64,000 nucleotides of DNA, taken from NCBI RefSeq assembly GCF_002115785.1, contig NZ_JFJY01000002.1, positions 1 through 64,000 on the forward strand. The letters are read 5' to 3'. The DNA comes from Thalassospira sp. MCCC 1A03138 (lineage in GTDB: Bacteria > Pseudomonadota > Alphaproteobacteria > Rhodospirillales > Thalassospiraceae). A program made the translations under genes and the position numbers. The notes under the pieces were generated by a model. The model was not told the origin of the DNA. It made no database searches and was given only the letters and a program-made list of their open reading frames with translations. Within the stretch, counting starts at the first letter, position 1. The number at the start of each line of letters is the position of its first letter. This document shows positions 46,950-55,071 of this stretch, in pieces.

Positions 46950-48080
46950 CTATTGCGCCTTGCCAAACAGGCCCGACAACAGCAGGCCCGTTACAGGTGG
47001 CACCTCGTTCAACGCGCGCCCATTGGACAAGAAAACAATCGCGACATCCTGTTTGGGGAACCACGAAAATTCCGCGGAATAACCGAAATAAACCCCGTCA
47101 TGCCCCCAAACAGGTCCCCAATCGGTTTTGCCGATCATCATGCCATAGCCATAGGAACCTTCGCCGGCGAACAATGTATCCGTCGTGGCCCGCTCCAGCG
47201 CGTTCGCGCCCAGCAAAATACCATCCGCAAACAGCGCCCGGCCAAATTTCAAAAGATCTTCTGCGGTTGAAATCACCCCACCATCTGAAAGCTGATCGCC
47301 GACATCAAAATCGGTCACATCCTCAAGCTTGCCATCCCCATTGGCGTCATCAAAGCCGCGCGCAAGATCATCGGGGCGCGGATACCGGCCAAAGGATGTA
47401 TTGCGCATTTCGGCTGGCTCAAAAATCCGTCGATTGAACACCGCTTCGATGTGATCGCCTTCGACCTGTTCTATCAGGACCCCCAGCAGGATATAGTTGC
47501 TGTTGGACGGGTTATATTGGGTACCGGGTTTGAAATGTGCTTCACGGCCCGCAATCAGCGGCAGCAATTCGCGATTGCGCCAGCCGTGCTGGGGATCGCG
47601 CCCGACCAGCTCAAAGAAAAATTCCCCATCCAGATAATCGGGAATGCCTGAACTATTGCGCAAAAGATCACGAACGGTCGCAACATTGGCATTGGCAATC
47701 TTGTCGCGGAATTCCGCAGGAATCCATTTGGCAATCGGATCGGAAAGGTCGATCCGCTTTTCAGATGCCAACTGCAACACAACCACCGCAGTCATCATTT
47801 TGGTCAGCGACCCGATATAGAACTGCCGTTCGCGCGTCATGCCTGTGTCGGGATTTACCGATGCATACCCGGTTGCGGCAAAGCGCATCTGACCGTCACC
47901 ATAACCAATGCCGATTACTGCACCCGGCAAACCGGCCTGCTCGACATATTGCCGCAAAAATTTGACAAGCGGATCATCGGGCTCGTTTTTTTCCTCGGCA
48001 TATGCCGCCGACGGCACCGATACTGCGACAAGCAGCAGAAATAATACCGGCACCAAACGCCGCCAAAACCCTGAAGTCAC
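46950..48080 (-). CDS. Exported serine hydrolase of the class C beta-lactamase/DD-peptidase fold
   Basis: This is a 376-residue protein with a Sec signal (residues 1-28, ending AYA). The nucleophile motif SLTK (S-x-x-K) is at about 91-94, and the third motif is WGHDG near 330. At the second motif, where the family has Tyr-x-Asn, the sequence reads PSN (about 191-193), so the Tyr is absent. A calcium-loop-like DDANGDGKLEDV lies near 240. The GTG at 48080, with GGGG eight bases upstream, places the signal correctly; an ATG at 48119 lacks a ribosome site. Substrate unknown. Confidence 0.85.
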   Translation of the reverse strand: MTSGFWRRLVPVLFLLLVAVSVPSAAYAEEKNEPDDPLVKFLRQYVEQAGLPGAVIGIGYGDGQMRFAATGYASVNPDTGMTRERQFYIGSLTKMMTAVVVLQLASEKRIDLSDPIAKWIPAEFRDKIANANVATVRDLLRNSSGIPDYLDGEFFFELVGRDPQHGWRNRELLPLIAGREAHFKPGTQYNPSNSNYILLGVLIEQVEGDHIEAVFNRRIFEPAEMRNTSFGRYPRPDDLARGFDDANGDGKLEDVTDFDVGDQLSDGGVISTAEDLLKFGRALFADGILLGANALERATTDTLFAGEGSYGYGMMIGKTDWGPVWGHDGVYFGYSAEFSWFPKQDVAIVFLSNGRALNEVPPVTGLLLSGLFGKAQ

Positions 48081-48142
48081 GACTTTGTCCCCACAAAACG
48101 TCAAATTTGGCACCAGCATTGATGAAATTGTTTATCGGCTGA

Positions 48143-48475
48143 TTAACCCGTTGATTTATCCATCTGTTTTATCCATGTGACCAGTGCCGTCCGAAATTCG
48201 GAAGACGGCACCCAGACAATTTCTTCGCCGTGCTCTTCATATGCCGGGGCAATTTCACAAATGGCCGGATCCACTTTCAAAATATAGGCATTCATTGCCA
48301 TCTCCCAATGGCCTTCGCCGCTATTGATCACTGCATCCAGCCGATCAAGCACGATTTGCGCCCATTCCGGGGCATTCTGAATATCCATGACAAGACAGGC
48401 GGCGATGCGATCATGCCCTTCATCGCCAACAATCCTGCCGGGCCAATCAGGTACCATCATTTCACCGCCTGCCAT
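48143..48475 (-). CDS. Small acidic protein of unknown function
   Basis: This is a 110-residue soluble acidic protein with no signal. I do not recognise a family. It has Trp- and Glu-rich segments (MAMNAYILKVDPAICEIAPA, IVWVPSSEFRTALVTWIKQM). The ATG at 48475 has GAGG seven bases upstream, a good start. It is 22 bases after the exported cysteine-containing protein and 62 before the serine hydrolase, so all three may share a transcript. Confidence 0.65.
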   Translation of the reverse strand: MAGGEMMVPDWPGRIVGDEGHDRIAACLVMDIQNAPEWAQIVLDRLDAVINSGEGHWEMAMNAYILKVDPAICEIAPAYEEHGEEIVWVPSSEFRTALVTWIKQMDKSTG

Positions 48476-48497
48476 TTTCAAGCCTCACATTTCAAGG

Positions 48498-49067
48498 TTA
48501 ACGCAGCGGGAACGCGGTGTTGATGCTTCCGCCATTTACCCCAACCGCGATGTAAAAACGGTTTGAATCGTCGTCACCTTCGCAATACGGCCCCTGTGTA
48601 GCCATCACCGGATCCGGTCGATTTTTCCCGCACACCACCCAGCCGGGTGCTCCGGCCGGACAGGCTTCCTGATTGGCCTCGGCATAAAGAATGGAGTTCA
48701 CAACCTCATCCTGGGAACAGCTGTCCGGGAACATTGTCGAAATCGATTTCTGAACCCCGTTCTTTTGAAAGGATATGTTGTAAATTCCCATCGGATTCGC
48801 TGGCTGGGTGATCACGACATTCGTTATCCCCCCACCCGCAGGGTTGTTTCCGCCGGGACGGGAATGGAAACCGACAGCCTTGCCTTTGCTGTTTATCTCG
48901 CCACAGAAAACGTGATCGCCATTGATGTCGGGCAGCCCCACATTTGTGATCGTACCGACCGGGCACACGACCTGAGCCATCGCGGATGTGGCATTGATCA
49001 TCAACAGCCCCCAAACCAGCAGGATCGCGGCGACAAAAGTATGGGAGAGCTTTGAAAGTGTCGTCAT
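48498..49067 (-). CDS. Exported small protein of unknown function with cysteines
   Basis: This is a 189-residue protein with a strong ribosome site (AAAGGAGGT five bases before the ATG). A Sec signal (about 1-31, ending AMA) leaves a mature protein of about 158 residues with several Cys (VVCPVG, HVFCGEI, DSCSQDE, EACPAG, VVCGKN, PYCEGD), likely forming disulfides in the periplasm or outside. No known domain is recognised. The first residues beyond the signal (VGTITNVGLPDINGDHVFCG) resemble a beta-rich secreted module. Confidence 0.7.
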   Translation of the reverse strand: MTTLSKLSHTFVAAILLVWGLLMINATSAMAQVVCPVGTITNVGLPDINGDHVFCGEINSKGKAVGFHSRPGGNNPAGGGITNVVITQPANPMGIYNISFQKNGVQKSISTMFPDSCSQDEVVNSILYAEANQEACPAGAPGWVVCGKNRPDPVMATQGPYCEGDDDSNRFYIAVGVNGGSINTAFPLR

Positions 49068-49169
49068 AAACGACCTCCTTTGCCTTGTCCTAGCAGTTCC
49101 TGCCGCCACCATCAGGGCTGCGGCATACTGCCCGGAACAGACGCCATCAACCCAGCACTGTGACGCCGC

Positions 49170-50546
49170 TCAAAGCTGCGAGAATTCCAGCCCGATCCGA
49201 AGTGCCAGGACACTCGCAGGTTCAAAACGCATTGGCACGCCACCGATTTTGCCGCCATGCCATTGCGCCTTGGTCAGCACGAATGCCCCTAGCGGCAAGG
49301 CATGACTGGTGCGGAAATTGACCAATGCACGGATTTCCTTGGGCTTTCGAATGCCTTCATCACACCACAGGCAGTGATAGGCAAAAAGCGGTGTTCCGCT
49401 TCGCCGGTCAAGGAAAACGAAAGGCACCTCGTAATGCCCCCAACGCGCGTAATAAAGGCTTTCAAGCCCGACACTTGACGTCAGGAACTGGGTCTGGATC
49501 GCGGTTTCCGCCAGTCTTGTAATTGTCCCACTGTCCGCGGCCTTGGCACCGATCAATCCGGCACGAAGCCCGGGGTGAATCAGATGGACCTTAAATGCCA
49601 CCGCGCGCTGAAACGGTTTTGCATCCTGATCGACACGTTCCAGCCTGCGCACCAGCCATGCACTTTCAAGATACTCAAGATAACGGCGCAGCGTATTTTT
49701 GGCGATATCAAGTTCCCGCGCCAAGGTCTCGATCGAGAATTCCGCACCGGTGTTATAGGCCAGCAACACAAACAGACGGTGCAAATCCGATGGACTTGAA
49801 ATGCCGTGCAACCCGGGAAGATCAGAATGAAGCGATCGATGGATTGCCCCCGCCTCGCCGTCACGATCATGGAAGCCGCCTTCGTTAATATAGGCTTCGA
49901 ACAGGTCGTTAAGCTCGATCAGGCCATCGGGAATATCGGCGGTATAGCGCCCGACATTGGGTGTTTGCGGCAAGACGTCTGACGGCGCGATCCCCCGCTG
50001 CTCAAGATATTCGGCGAAACTGAAAGGCGGTAAAAACAGGCCTTGAATATGACCAAGCGCGTTTGGATTGGGTGCCAACGCACTAACCGCAACCACGCGC
50101 AACATCGGGTCCGCCACCAGCAATTTTGCAACCCGGTCTTCCCAATCGCGCTGATAGGACACCTCGTCGATAAACAGCCAAAGCGGATAATCTGCCGATA
50201 TGCCCCGCATGGAACGGAGTATTTTTGGCAGTCGCGGCAAATCGATTTCAAGAAACAGCGGGTGCTCAAGCGAGATATAGCAAACATGTCGACGTGGTGT
50301 ATCGGCATTAAGCAATTCGGCAACGGCCTGACGCAACATGACGGTCTTACCCACCCCACGCGGCCCGGTTAAAACAACGGCCTTTGTTCCGTCGTTTTTT
50401 TCAATTGCGGCCCAGAACCGTTTGAAAAACGCACGCTGCGGCAGATCATGAACCAGATCATCGGTGATGCCATCCCACCACGGATTATCAAGCATCAACC
50501 GATGCAGAAAATCCTGTTCGCCCGGATGCTCGATCATGGCCGCCAT
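49170..50546 (-). CDS. AAA/DUF4143-type ATPase
   Basis: This is a 458-residue ATPase of the AAA_14 plus DUF4143 architecture. Walker A is LTGPRGVGKTVML (about 58-70), Walker B is PLWLFIDEVSYQRDW (about 116-130), followed by a Ser/Ala sensor and FLPPFSFAEYLEQRG, the family's typical FxEYL segment (about 172-186). A winged helix (FSIETLARELDIAKNTLRRYLEYLE) precedes the DUF4143 part, which ends with a nuclease-like beta pattern (about 330-450). The function of this family is unknown. The start is probably the ATG at 50546 after GGGGGG; the frame opens earlier at TTG 50600. Confidence 0.8.
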   Translation of the reverse strand: MAAMIEHPGEQDFLHRLMLDNPWWDGITDDLVHDLPQRAFFKRFWAAIEKNDGTKAVVLTGPRGVGKTVMLRQAVAELLNADTPRRHVCYISLEHPLFLEIDLPRLPKILRSMRGISADYPLWLFIDEVSYQRDWEDRVAKLLVADPMLRVVAVSALAPNPNALGHIQGLFLPPFSFAEYLEQRGIAPSDVLPQTPNVGRYTADIPDGLIELNDLFEAYINEGGFHDRDGEAGAIHRSLHSDLPGLHGISSPSDLHRLFVLLAYNTGAEFSIETLARELDIAKNTLRRYLEYLESAWLVRRLERVDQDAKPFQRAVAFKVHLIHPGLRAGLIGAKAADSGTITRLAETAIQTQFLTSSVGLESLYYARWGHYEVPFVFLDRRSGTPLFAYHCLWCDEGIRKPKEIRALVNFRTSHALPLGAFVLTKAQWHGGKIGGVPMRFEPASVLALRIGLEFSQL

Positions 50547-50689
50547 ATCCCCCCGTTTTGCTGGCAGGCTTTCCCGCCAGATATCACCAGAGGACACCAA
50601 GCTAGTCAGAAAACCTTTAAATTAGGTATAGTGATAAATGCTATTTGGTTATTTTTCAGCAAATAGTTGCGATCACGAACATGAACACA

Positions 50690-50722
50690 AAAAAGAAACC
50701 GAACCCGTAGAAACAGGTCCGG
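50690..50722 (-). terminator. Terminator after pspC
   Basis: On the minus strand CCGGACCT pairs with GGGTTCGG around an eight-base loop, followed by TTTCTTTTTT. It lies 80 bases after the pspC stop and ends the psp operon. Confidence 0.75.
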
Positions 50723-50801
50723 CTCGAAAGGTGAAGCTGCGGGATAACTCAATATCACTGCGAAGCAGGGGGGATTGATACCGATGTCATCGCAGCATCG
50801 G

Positions 50802-51380
50802 TTACGCTTTATCGTTGGGGGAGGTCGAAGCATCATCGTCACTGCCATCGGCGTCTTTCTTGCCGCTGGCATCGTCTTTTTTCATCTTTTCAAGTTCCGA
50901 GGCCAGCCGGTAATCACCGGAAGCAACATAACCTTCCATTGAACCGGTTCGACGTTCAAGGTCATCGAATTTCTCGCGAAGGTCTTCCATCCAGGGCTCT
51001 TCAAAATCGACACCCATGGTCGGGCGCTCTTCTGGCGCGTCTGTATGCGCGGTCGAGGCATTATATGATCCCGGCCGACCGGCCCCGCGAAACCTGCCGC
51101 GCAGACCGTCAAACCATTCCGGATGATGCACATAGGCCCACGCAAGGGCAAACAGCATCACGCCAACAGGGAAGCTGAAAATCAGGATCAGGATAAAGGC
51201 GATCAGCACACCTTTGCGTGGGATACCAAACTTTTCGGCAATTCCCCGGGTCGTGCGGCGAATGACGCCACCGCACTCCTTGCCGTCCTGGCCCTCACGC
51301 CGGAAGCGGCAACCGCCATGACGATGTTTCTTGTGACCGCGCTGATAGCCGGCACCGGCAGCAGCTTGCTGTGCAGTCAT
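50802..51380 (-). CDS. pspC: PspC-domain phage-shock protein
   Basis: This is a 192-residue protein. The PspC domain (about 38-85) reads GGVIRRTTRGIAEKFGIPRK followed by a membrane segment VLIAFILILIFSFPVGVMLF. The first 35 residues are His/Arg/Cys-rich (HKKHRHGGCRFRREGQ), and the C-terminal 110 residues form an acidic soluble tail absent from short PspC proteins, including FDDLERRTGSMEGYVAS. The ATG at 51380 has GGAGG upstream and overlaps the pspB stop (ATGA). PspC senses membrane stress with PspB. Confidence 0.88.
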   Translation of the reverse strand: MTAQQAAAGAGYQRGHKKHRHGGCRFRREGQDGKECGGVIRRTTRGIAEKFGIPRKGVLIAFILILIFSFPVGVMLFALAWAYVHHPEWFDGLRGRFRGAGRPGSYNASTAHTDAPEERPTMGVDFEEPWMEDLREKFDDLERRTGSMEGYVASGDYRLASELEKMKKDDASGKKDADGSDDDASTSPNDKA

Positions 51381-51625
51381 ATCCTGTTCCTCCATTCGGC
51401 AACCTCGGCATCCAACAGGCGTTCAAGTGTTTCGACACGATTTTCAAGGCGTTCTGCCCGGCCTTTGAGCGTGACGACGATTTCCTTTTCCTTCGCCACC
51501 TGTTCCGGACTGGATTTTTGCTGTTCGGCTTTCATCCGTTTCCAAAGTGTTATGTAGTGAAACACAACCCAAACCGGGCCGACAACGACAACAAACACAA
51601 TTAACGGTACAGCAATCGCCCACAT
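51377..51625 (-). CDS. pspB: Phage-shock protein PspB
   Basis: This is an 82-residue membrane protein with one N-terminal segment (about 4-26) and a coiled-coil tail (VVTLKGRAERLENRVETLER, about 48-67), the PspB layout. The motif HYITLWKRMKAEQ resembles the enteric HYRSKWK-type stretch. It lies between pspA and pspC, and with PspC would bind PspA under membrane stress, freeing PspF. Confidence 0.9.
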   Translation of the reverse strand: MWAIAVPLIVFVVVVGPVWVVFHYITLWKRMKAEQQKSSPEQVAKEKEIVVTLKGRAERLENRVETLERLLDAEVAEWRNRI

Positions 51626-51681
51626 CTTTGTCAGCTCAACCTTTGTTGCAGCTTATCGCATCGAAACACGCGAACCGCTGA

Positions 51682-52347
51682 TTATTTGTCTTTCTTGACC
51701 CGTGCTTTAAGCTCTTTCAGATCGTCCTCGATCCCAAGCTCGGCTTCAAGGTCTTCGAACTGTTCTCCAAGGCTCTGCCCGCGACCAAGATCCCAGGAGT
51801 CCGCACCGGCCTCAAGCTCGTCAATGCGGCGTTCCATCTGCTCATAGCGCAGCAATGCTTCATCGATCTGACCCGAATGCAGCTTTTCGCGCATCTTGAC
51901 ACGCTTTTCGGCAGTCTGCATGCGGATTTCAACCGCACGCTGCTTGCCCTTGGCTTCGTTAAGCTTGTTCTGAAGCTTGTTCAAGTCATCGTCAAACTTG
52001 CCAAGCGTTTCCTCGATCACTTCAAGCTCGCGCTCCAGCACGATGCTCTGATCGGCCAGACGGCGACGCGCCATCAGCGCACCTTTCGCCAGATCGTCAC
52101 GGCCTTTGGAAATGGCAAATTCCGCTTTGCCTTCCCACTCAAGCTGACCGTCATGAAGCTTCTTGAGCTTGCGCTCGACTTCTTTCTTGTCGGCAATCGC
52201 CTTGACCGCGGCGGAACGGACTTCAACCAGGGTATCTTCCATTTCCTGGATCATCAACCGAACCATTTTCTCCGGATCTTCGGCACGATCCAGAAGCGAG
52301 TTGATATTGGCATTTACGATATCGGACAAACGCGAAAACACGCCCAT
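51682..52347 (-). CDS. pspA: Phage-shock protein PspA
   Basis: PspA is the ESCRT-III-like coiled-coil protein that coats damaged inner membrane and, in resting cells, inhibits PspF. The 221-residue protein starts MGVFSRLSDIVNANINSLLD, with the amphipathic helix 1, then EDPEKMVRLMIQEMEDTLVE (about 22-41), followed by long heptad helices to about 185. AAGGAG lies nine bases before the ATG. It is first of pspABC and is read from the sigma-54 promoter 52 bases upstream. Confidence 0.97.
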   Translation of the reverse strand: MGVFSRLSDIVNANINSLLDRAEDPEKMVRLMIQEMEDTLVEVRSAAVKAIADKKEVERKLKKLHDGQLEWEGKAEFAISKGRDDLAKGALMARRRLADQSIVLERELEVIEETLGKFDDDLNKLQNKLNEAKGKQRAVEIRMQTAEKRVKMREKLHSGQIDEALLRYEQMERRIDELEAGADSWDLGRGQSLGEQFEDLEAELGIEDDLKELKARVKKDK

Positions 52348-52398
52348 TGTCTGATCTCCTTAAAAATACGGGGGACGTAAAAATTCTGATCTCTCTAT

Positions 52399-52414
52399 TT
52401 CAAATGCCGTGCCA
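52399..52414 (-). promoter_or_regulatory. Sigma-54 promoter of pspA
   Basis: On the minus strand TGGCACGGCATTTGAA matches TGGCACGNNNNTTGCW except one base in the -12 box. The expected start is near 52387, 40 bases before the pspA ATG. Divergent pspF makes the RpoN enhancer-binding activator. Its binding sites should lie in the 100 bases to the right (52415-52515), which are AT-rich with no obvious perfect palindrome. Confidence 0.85.
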
Positions 52415-52515
52415 GTTTTGACATCTAATAAAATCAATGACTTAGAATTATCGACCTTATCCAGTTAACTTTTATCGCGACAATTTTGTCTTTTTTCGAT
52501 AACGTTTTTCGCGAA

Positions 52516-53529
52516 ATGGATAGCTTGCAACCGATATTGGGCGAAGACCCCGTTTTTCTGGCCGCCCTTGAACATGTTTCACGTCTGGCACCGATCGAAC
52601 GGCCATGCCTTGTGATCGGGGAGCGAGGATCGGGCAAGGAACTGATTGCATCACGCCTGCATTACCTCTCCCGACGCTGGGGAGGCCCGCTGGTCAAGGT
52701 CAATTGCGCGGCCCTACCTGAAACCCTGCTTGATACCGAACTGTTCGGGCACGAGGCCGGGGCCTTTACCGGGGCAACCAAACGTCATGTCGGGCGATTT
52801 GAACGCGCGCATGGCGGCACCATCATTCTCGATGAAATCGCCACCGCCAGCCCGGTGGTGCAGGAAAAACTCCTGCGCGTTGTTGAATATGGCGAGATTG
52901 AACGTGTTGGCGGCTCCGAAGTGATCGAAGTTGATGCCCGCGTCATTGGTGTGACAAATGAAAACCTGCGCGAACTGGCCAAAACCGGGAAGTTTCGCGC
53001 CGACCTACTCGACCGCCTCGCCTTTGACGTGATCGCTGTTCCGCCGCTGCGCCAAAGGTCTGATGATATCTTGCCACTTGCCGAACAGTTCGCGCTCGAA
53101 ATGACTAAACGCCTGTCACGACAGGTTTTTGCCGGCTTCACACCAACAGCGGCGCGCCAACTCCTCAGCCATTCCTGGCCCGGCAATGTCCGCGAGTTGC
53201 GCAATGCGGTCGAACGCAGCCTTTATCTGGCTGAAGATGATGAAAATCCGCTTGCGCATATCGTACTCGACCCATTCGAAGGCATCTGGACCGAAACCAA
53301 CCGTGATGCACCACCTACCACAGCAGGCACACCCGAAGAACCTGCCCCCACCGGCACAACAGATTTCAAATCTCAGGTTGCAGAATTTGAAATCAAACTG
53401 CTTGAAAGCGCCCTGCGTCGAAACGCGAATAACCAGACCGAAGCCGCCAAGGCGCTTGATCTGAACTACCATCAGTTCCGTCGACTTCTGGAAAAATACG
53501 ATCTGCTGCCGGGGCGCTCAGGACCATAA
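52516..53529 (+). CDS. pspF: Psp operon transcriptional activator PspF
   Basis: PspF is a sigma-54 activator without a receiver domain. It has 337 residues: an AAA+ domain from about 5 to 250 with Walker A GERGSGKELIA (about 34-44), the GAFTGA loop contacting sigma-54 (about 82-87), Walker B GTIILDEIA (about 102-110) and the Arg-finger region FRADLLDRLAFDV (about 157-169). The C-terminal Fis-type helix-turn-helix reads NQTEAAKALDLNYHQFRRLL (about 307-326). I prefer the ATG at 52516; a TTG at 52486 is also in frame. Confidence 0.95.
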   Translation: MDSLQPILGEDPVFLAALEHVSRLAPIERPCLVIGERGSGKELIASRLHYLSRRWGGPLVKVNCAALPETLLDTELFGHEAGAFTGATKRHVGRFERAHGGTIILDEIATASPVVQEKLLRVVEYGEIERVGGSEVIEVDARVIGVTNENLRELAKTGKFRADLLDRLAFDVIAVPPLRQRSDDILPLAEQFALEMTKRLSRQVFAGFTPTAARQLLSHSWPGNVRELRNAVERSLYLAEDDENPLAHIVLDPFEGIWTETNRDAPPTTAGTPEEPAPTGTTDFKSQVAEFEIKLLESALRRNANNQTEAAKALDLNYHQFRRLLEKYDLLPGRSGP

Positions 53530-53531
53530 GC

Positions 53532-54008
53532 ATGTATCAGCCCCGCACCCCAAACTATCGCAAGAGCGACCCGGCAATGCGCTGGAACCTGCCTGACAGA
53601 GTATTCTTTGCGTGTGGTGCCTGCCATATCCTTGCCCACGCATTCATCGAACGCTTTGACGCGACCGGCGAACTCACTCCAATCTGGTTCCATCCGAAAG
53701 ATAACCTTCCCGGCAATCACATCATCGTCTCAGGCGGAGATTGGGTCTTTGACTATCACGGATACAGCAACCACAAGCGCCTCATGGATCATTGCTTCCG
53801 ACGCGCCCGACAACGTTGGCCGGGGTGGGATGCCGACATAATACCACTCCCACGTGACGTTCTGATATCGGAACACAAATCCCGCGAATTTGACGGATTA
53901 TGGCTCCGTGAACCGCAACAATTCCTGCACGATGCGCTGCCGCGTGCACGACGTTTTCTGGATCGGTTTTCGTCGCCCCCAAGGCAACCGAGCCAGAGCG
54001 CTTCTTAG
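53532..54008 (+). CDS. Protein of unknown function translationally coupled to pspF
   Basis: This is a 158-residue soluble protein starting two bases after the pspF stop, so it should be co-translated with it. No known family is recognised. A Cys/His pattern FACGACHILAHAFIERF (about 26-42), then GNHIIVSGGDWVFDYHGYSN (about 61-80), recalls papain/NlpC-like Cys-His-Asp arrangements, with Cys 28 or 31, His 63 or 76 and Asp 74 as candidates. That is inference from pattern only. The last 15 residues (Pro, Gln, Ser-rich) look disordered. Confidence 0.7.
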   Translation: MYQPRTPNYRKSDPAMRWNLPDRVFFACGACHILAHAFIERFDATGELTPIWFHPKDNLPGNHIIVSGGDWVFDYHGYSNHKRLMDHCFRRARQRWPGWDADIIPLPRDVLISEHKSREFDGLWLREPQQFLHDALPRARRFLDRFSSPPRQPSQSAS

Positions 54009-54228
54009 TGACGTCCGCCCCAAGCCCACTGCCCGCCGTTTTCATGTGCGCAAGCATCGCCGAGCGTTGTTTCCCGAACAGAAGACTTGCCGGGTCACAT
54101 ACGCGATCAGATGTCCTGAGCTCCGCAGCGTAGCGGCCAATGATTGATTCAAGTTGCCATTTTGACAGCACGATGAAATTGTAAGTTAAATTTCTAATAT
54201 TATCTCAAAATAATGCAGGTCAAAACCA

Positions 54229-55008
54229 ATGAGCCCCGCCATGATGAAATCTCCGATGGTTCGTCTCTGCCGCACGATCTGCGTTTTACTCATCCCAGCT
54301 TTTCTCTTCCCCACCTTGCCGCCGAGCACGGCACATGCGGAAGATGACTGGTTGTTCGCACCCTATCTGCGGGCCGATCTGGGGTATTCCATCACGGTTG
54401 ACGATAGAGCCGAATTTGACGACCCGGTTGAACGCGATTCGATCGAAATGACAAGCTATAAAGGATCGCGCTACCAGATCGGTGCGGGGCTCAAGCTCAC
54501 GGACTATCTGCGAACCGACATCACGGTATCTCATGGTAATCGACTGTCCGCAGCAGATGACTATCGTGACGCGGATGGCATCCCGAACAAATCAGGCAAC
54601 AAGCTAAATGACGGTGCTTTCGAAACATCCAACTGGACGACAATGGTGAACGTTTATGTTGACCCATTAAGTATTGCTGGCGTTGATCTCGGTGCCTTTT
54701 CACCCTACGTGCAAGGCGGTATCGGCTTGGCCCGGAACAAGACGGAAAAAATGTTCTTTGTAAACGACAATGATAGTTACACTACCGGCGACACGCATAA
54801 CGATTTGGCCTGGCAGATTGGTGCGGGTGTCGGGTACGCGATTTCCGACCAATGGACGCTCGACATGTCCTACCGCTTCCTTGACATGGGCGAAGCTCGC
54901 GGTGGCGACAAATTTATTAATTCGGTGGGGACGGCGACCAGCGTGGAGCCTGCCCGGTTTGACCTACGGGCACATGAGTTCATGATTGGACTGCAATATC
55001 AGTTCTGA
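54229..55008 (+). CDS. Outer-membrane beta-barrel protein (OmpA/opacity-like)
   Basis: This is a 259-residue protein with a Sec signal (about 1-37, ending AHA). The mature part alternates hydrophobic and polar residues in beta-strands (APYLRADLGYSITV, YQIGAGLKLTDYLRTDITVS, SPYVQGGIGLARNKT, WQIGAGVGYAISDQWTLDMSYRF quoted by parts) and ends in Phe (IGLQYQF), the BAM recognition residue. This fits an eight-stranded barrel of the OmpX/Omp25/surface-antigen type. Alone between pspF's partner and a terminator. Ligand unknown. Confidence 0.85.
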   Translation: MSPAMMKSPMVRLCRTICVLLIPAFLFPTLPPSTAHAEDDWLFAPYLRADLGYSITVDDRAEFDDPVERDSIEMTSYKGSRYQIGAGLKLTDYLRTDITVSHGNRLSAADDYRDADGIPNKSGNKLNDGAFETSNWTTMVNVYVDPLSIAGVDLGAFSPYVQGGIGLARNKTEKMFFVNDNDSYTTGDTHNDLAWQIGAGVGYAISDQWTLDMSYRFLDMGEARGGDKFINSVGTATSVEPARFDLRAHEFMIGLQYQF

Positions 55009-55030
55009 TTGCGACACTGTTTAATCCTGA

Positions 55031-55058
55031 AAAGGGGTACTTTTGCGTACCCCTTTAT
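55031..55058. terminator. Bidirectional terminator
   Basis: AAAGGGGTAC pairs with GTACCCCTTT around a six-base TTTTGC loop. It lies between the convergent outer-membrane protein and acyl-CoA dehydrogenase genes. Confidence 0.85.
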
Positions 55059-55071
55059 TGCTGGTTTGCCA

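Noticed and set aside
53782..54171. 129-codon minus-strand frame beneath the gene coupled to pspF
   Set aside because: It mostly mirrors the plus-strand coding sequence, has an unlikely composition and no start signals.
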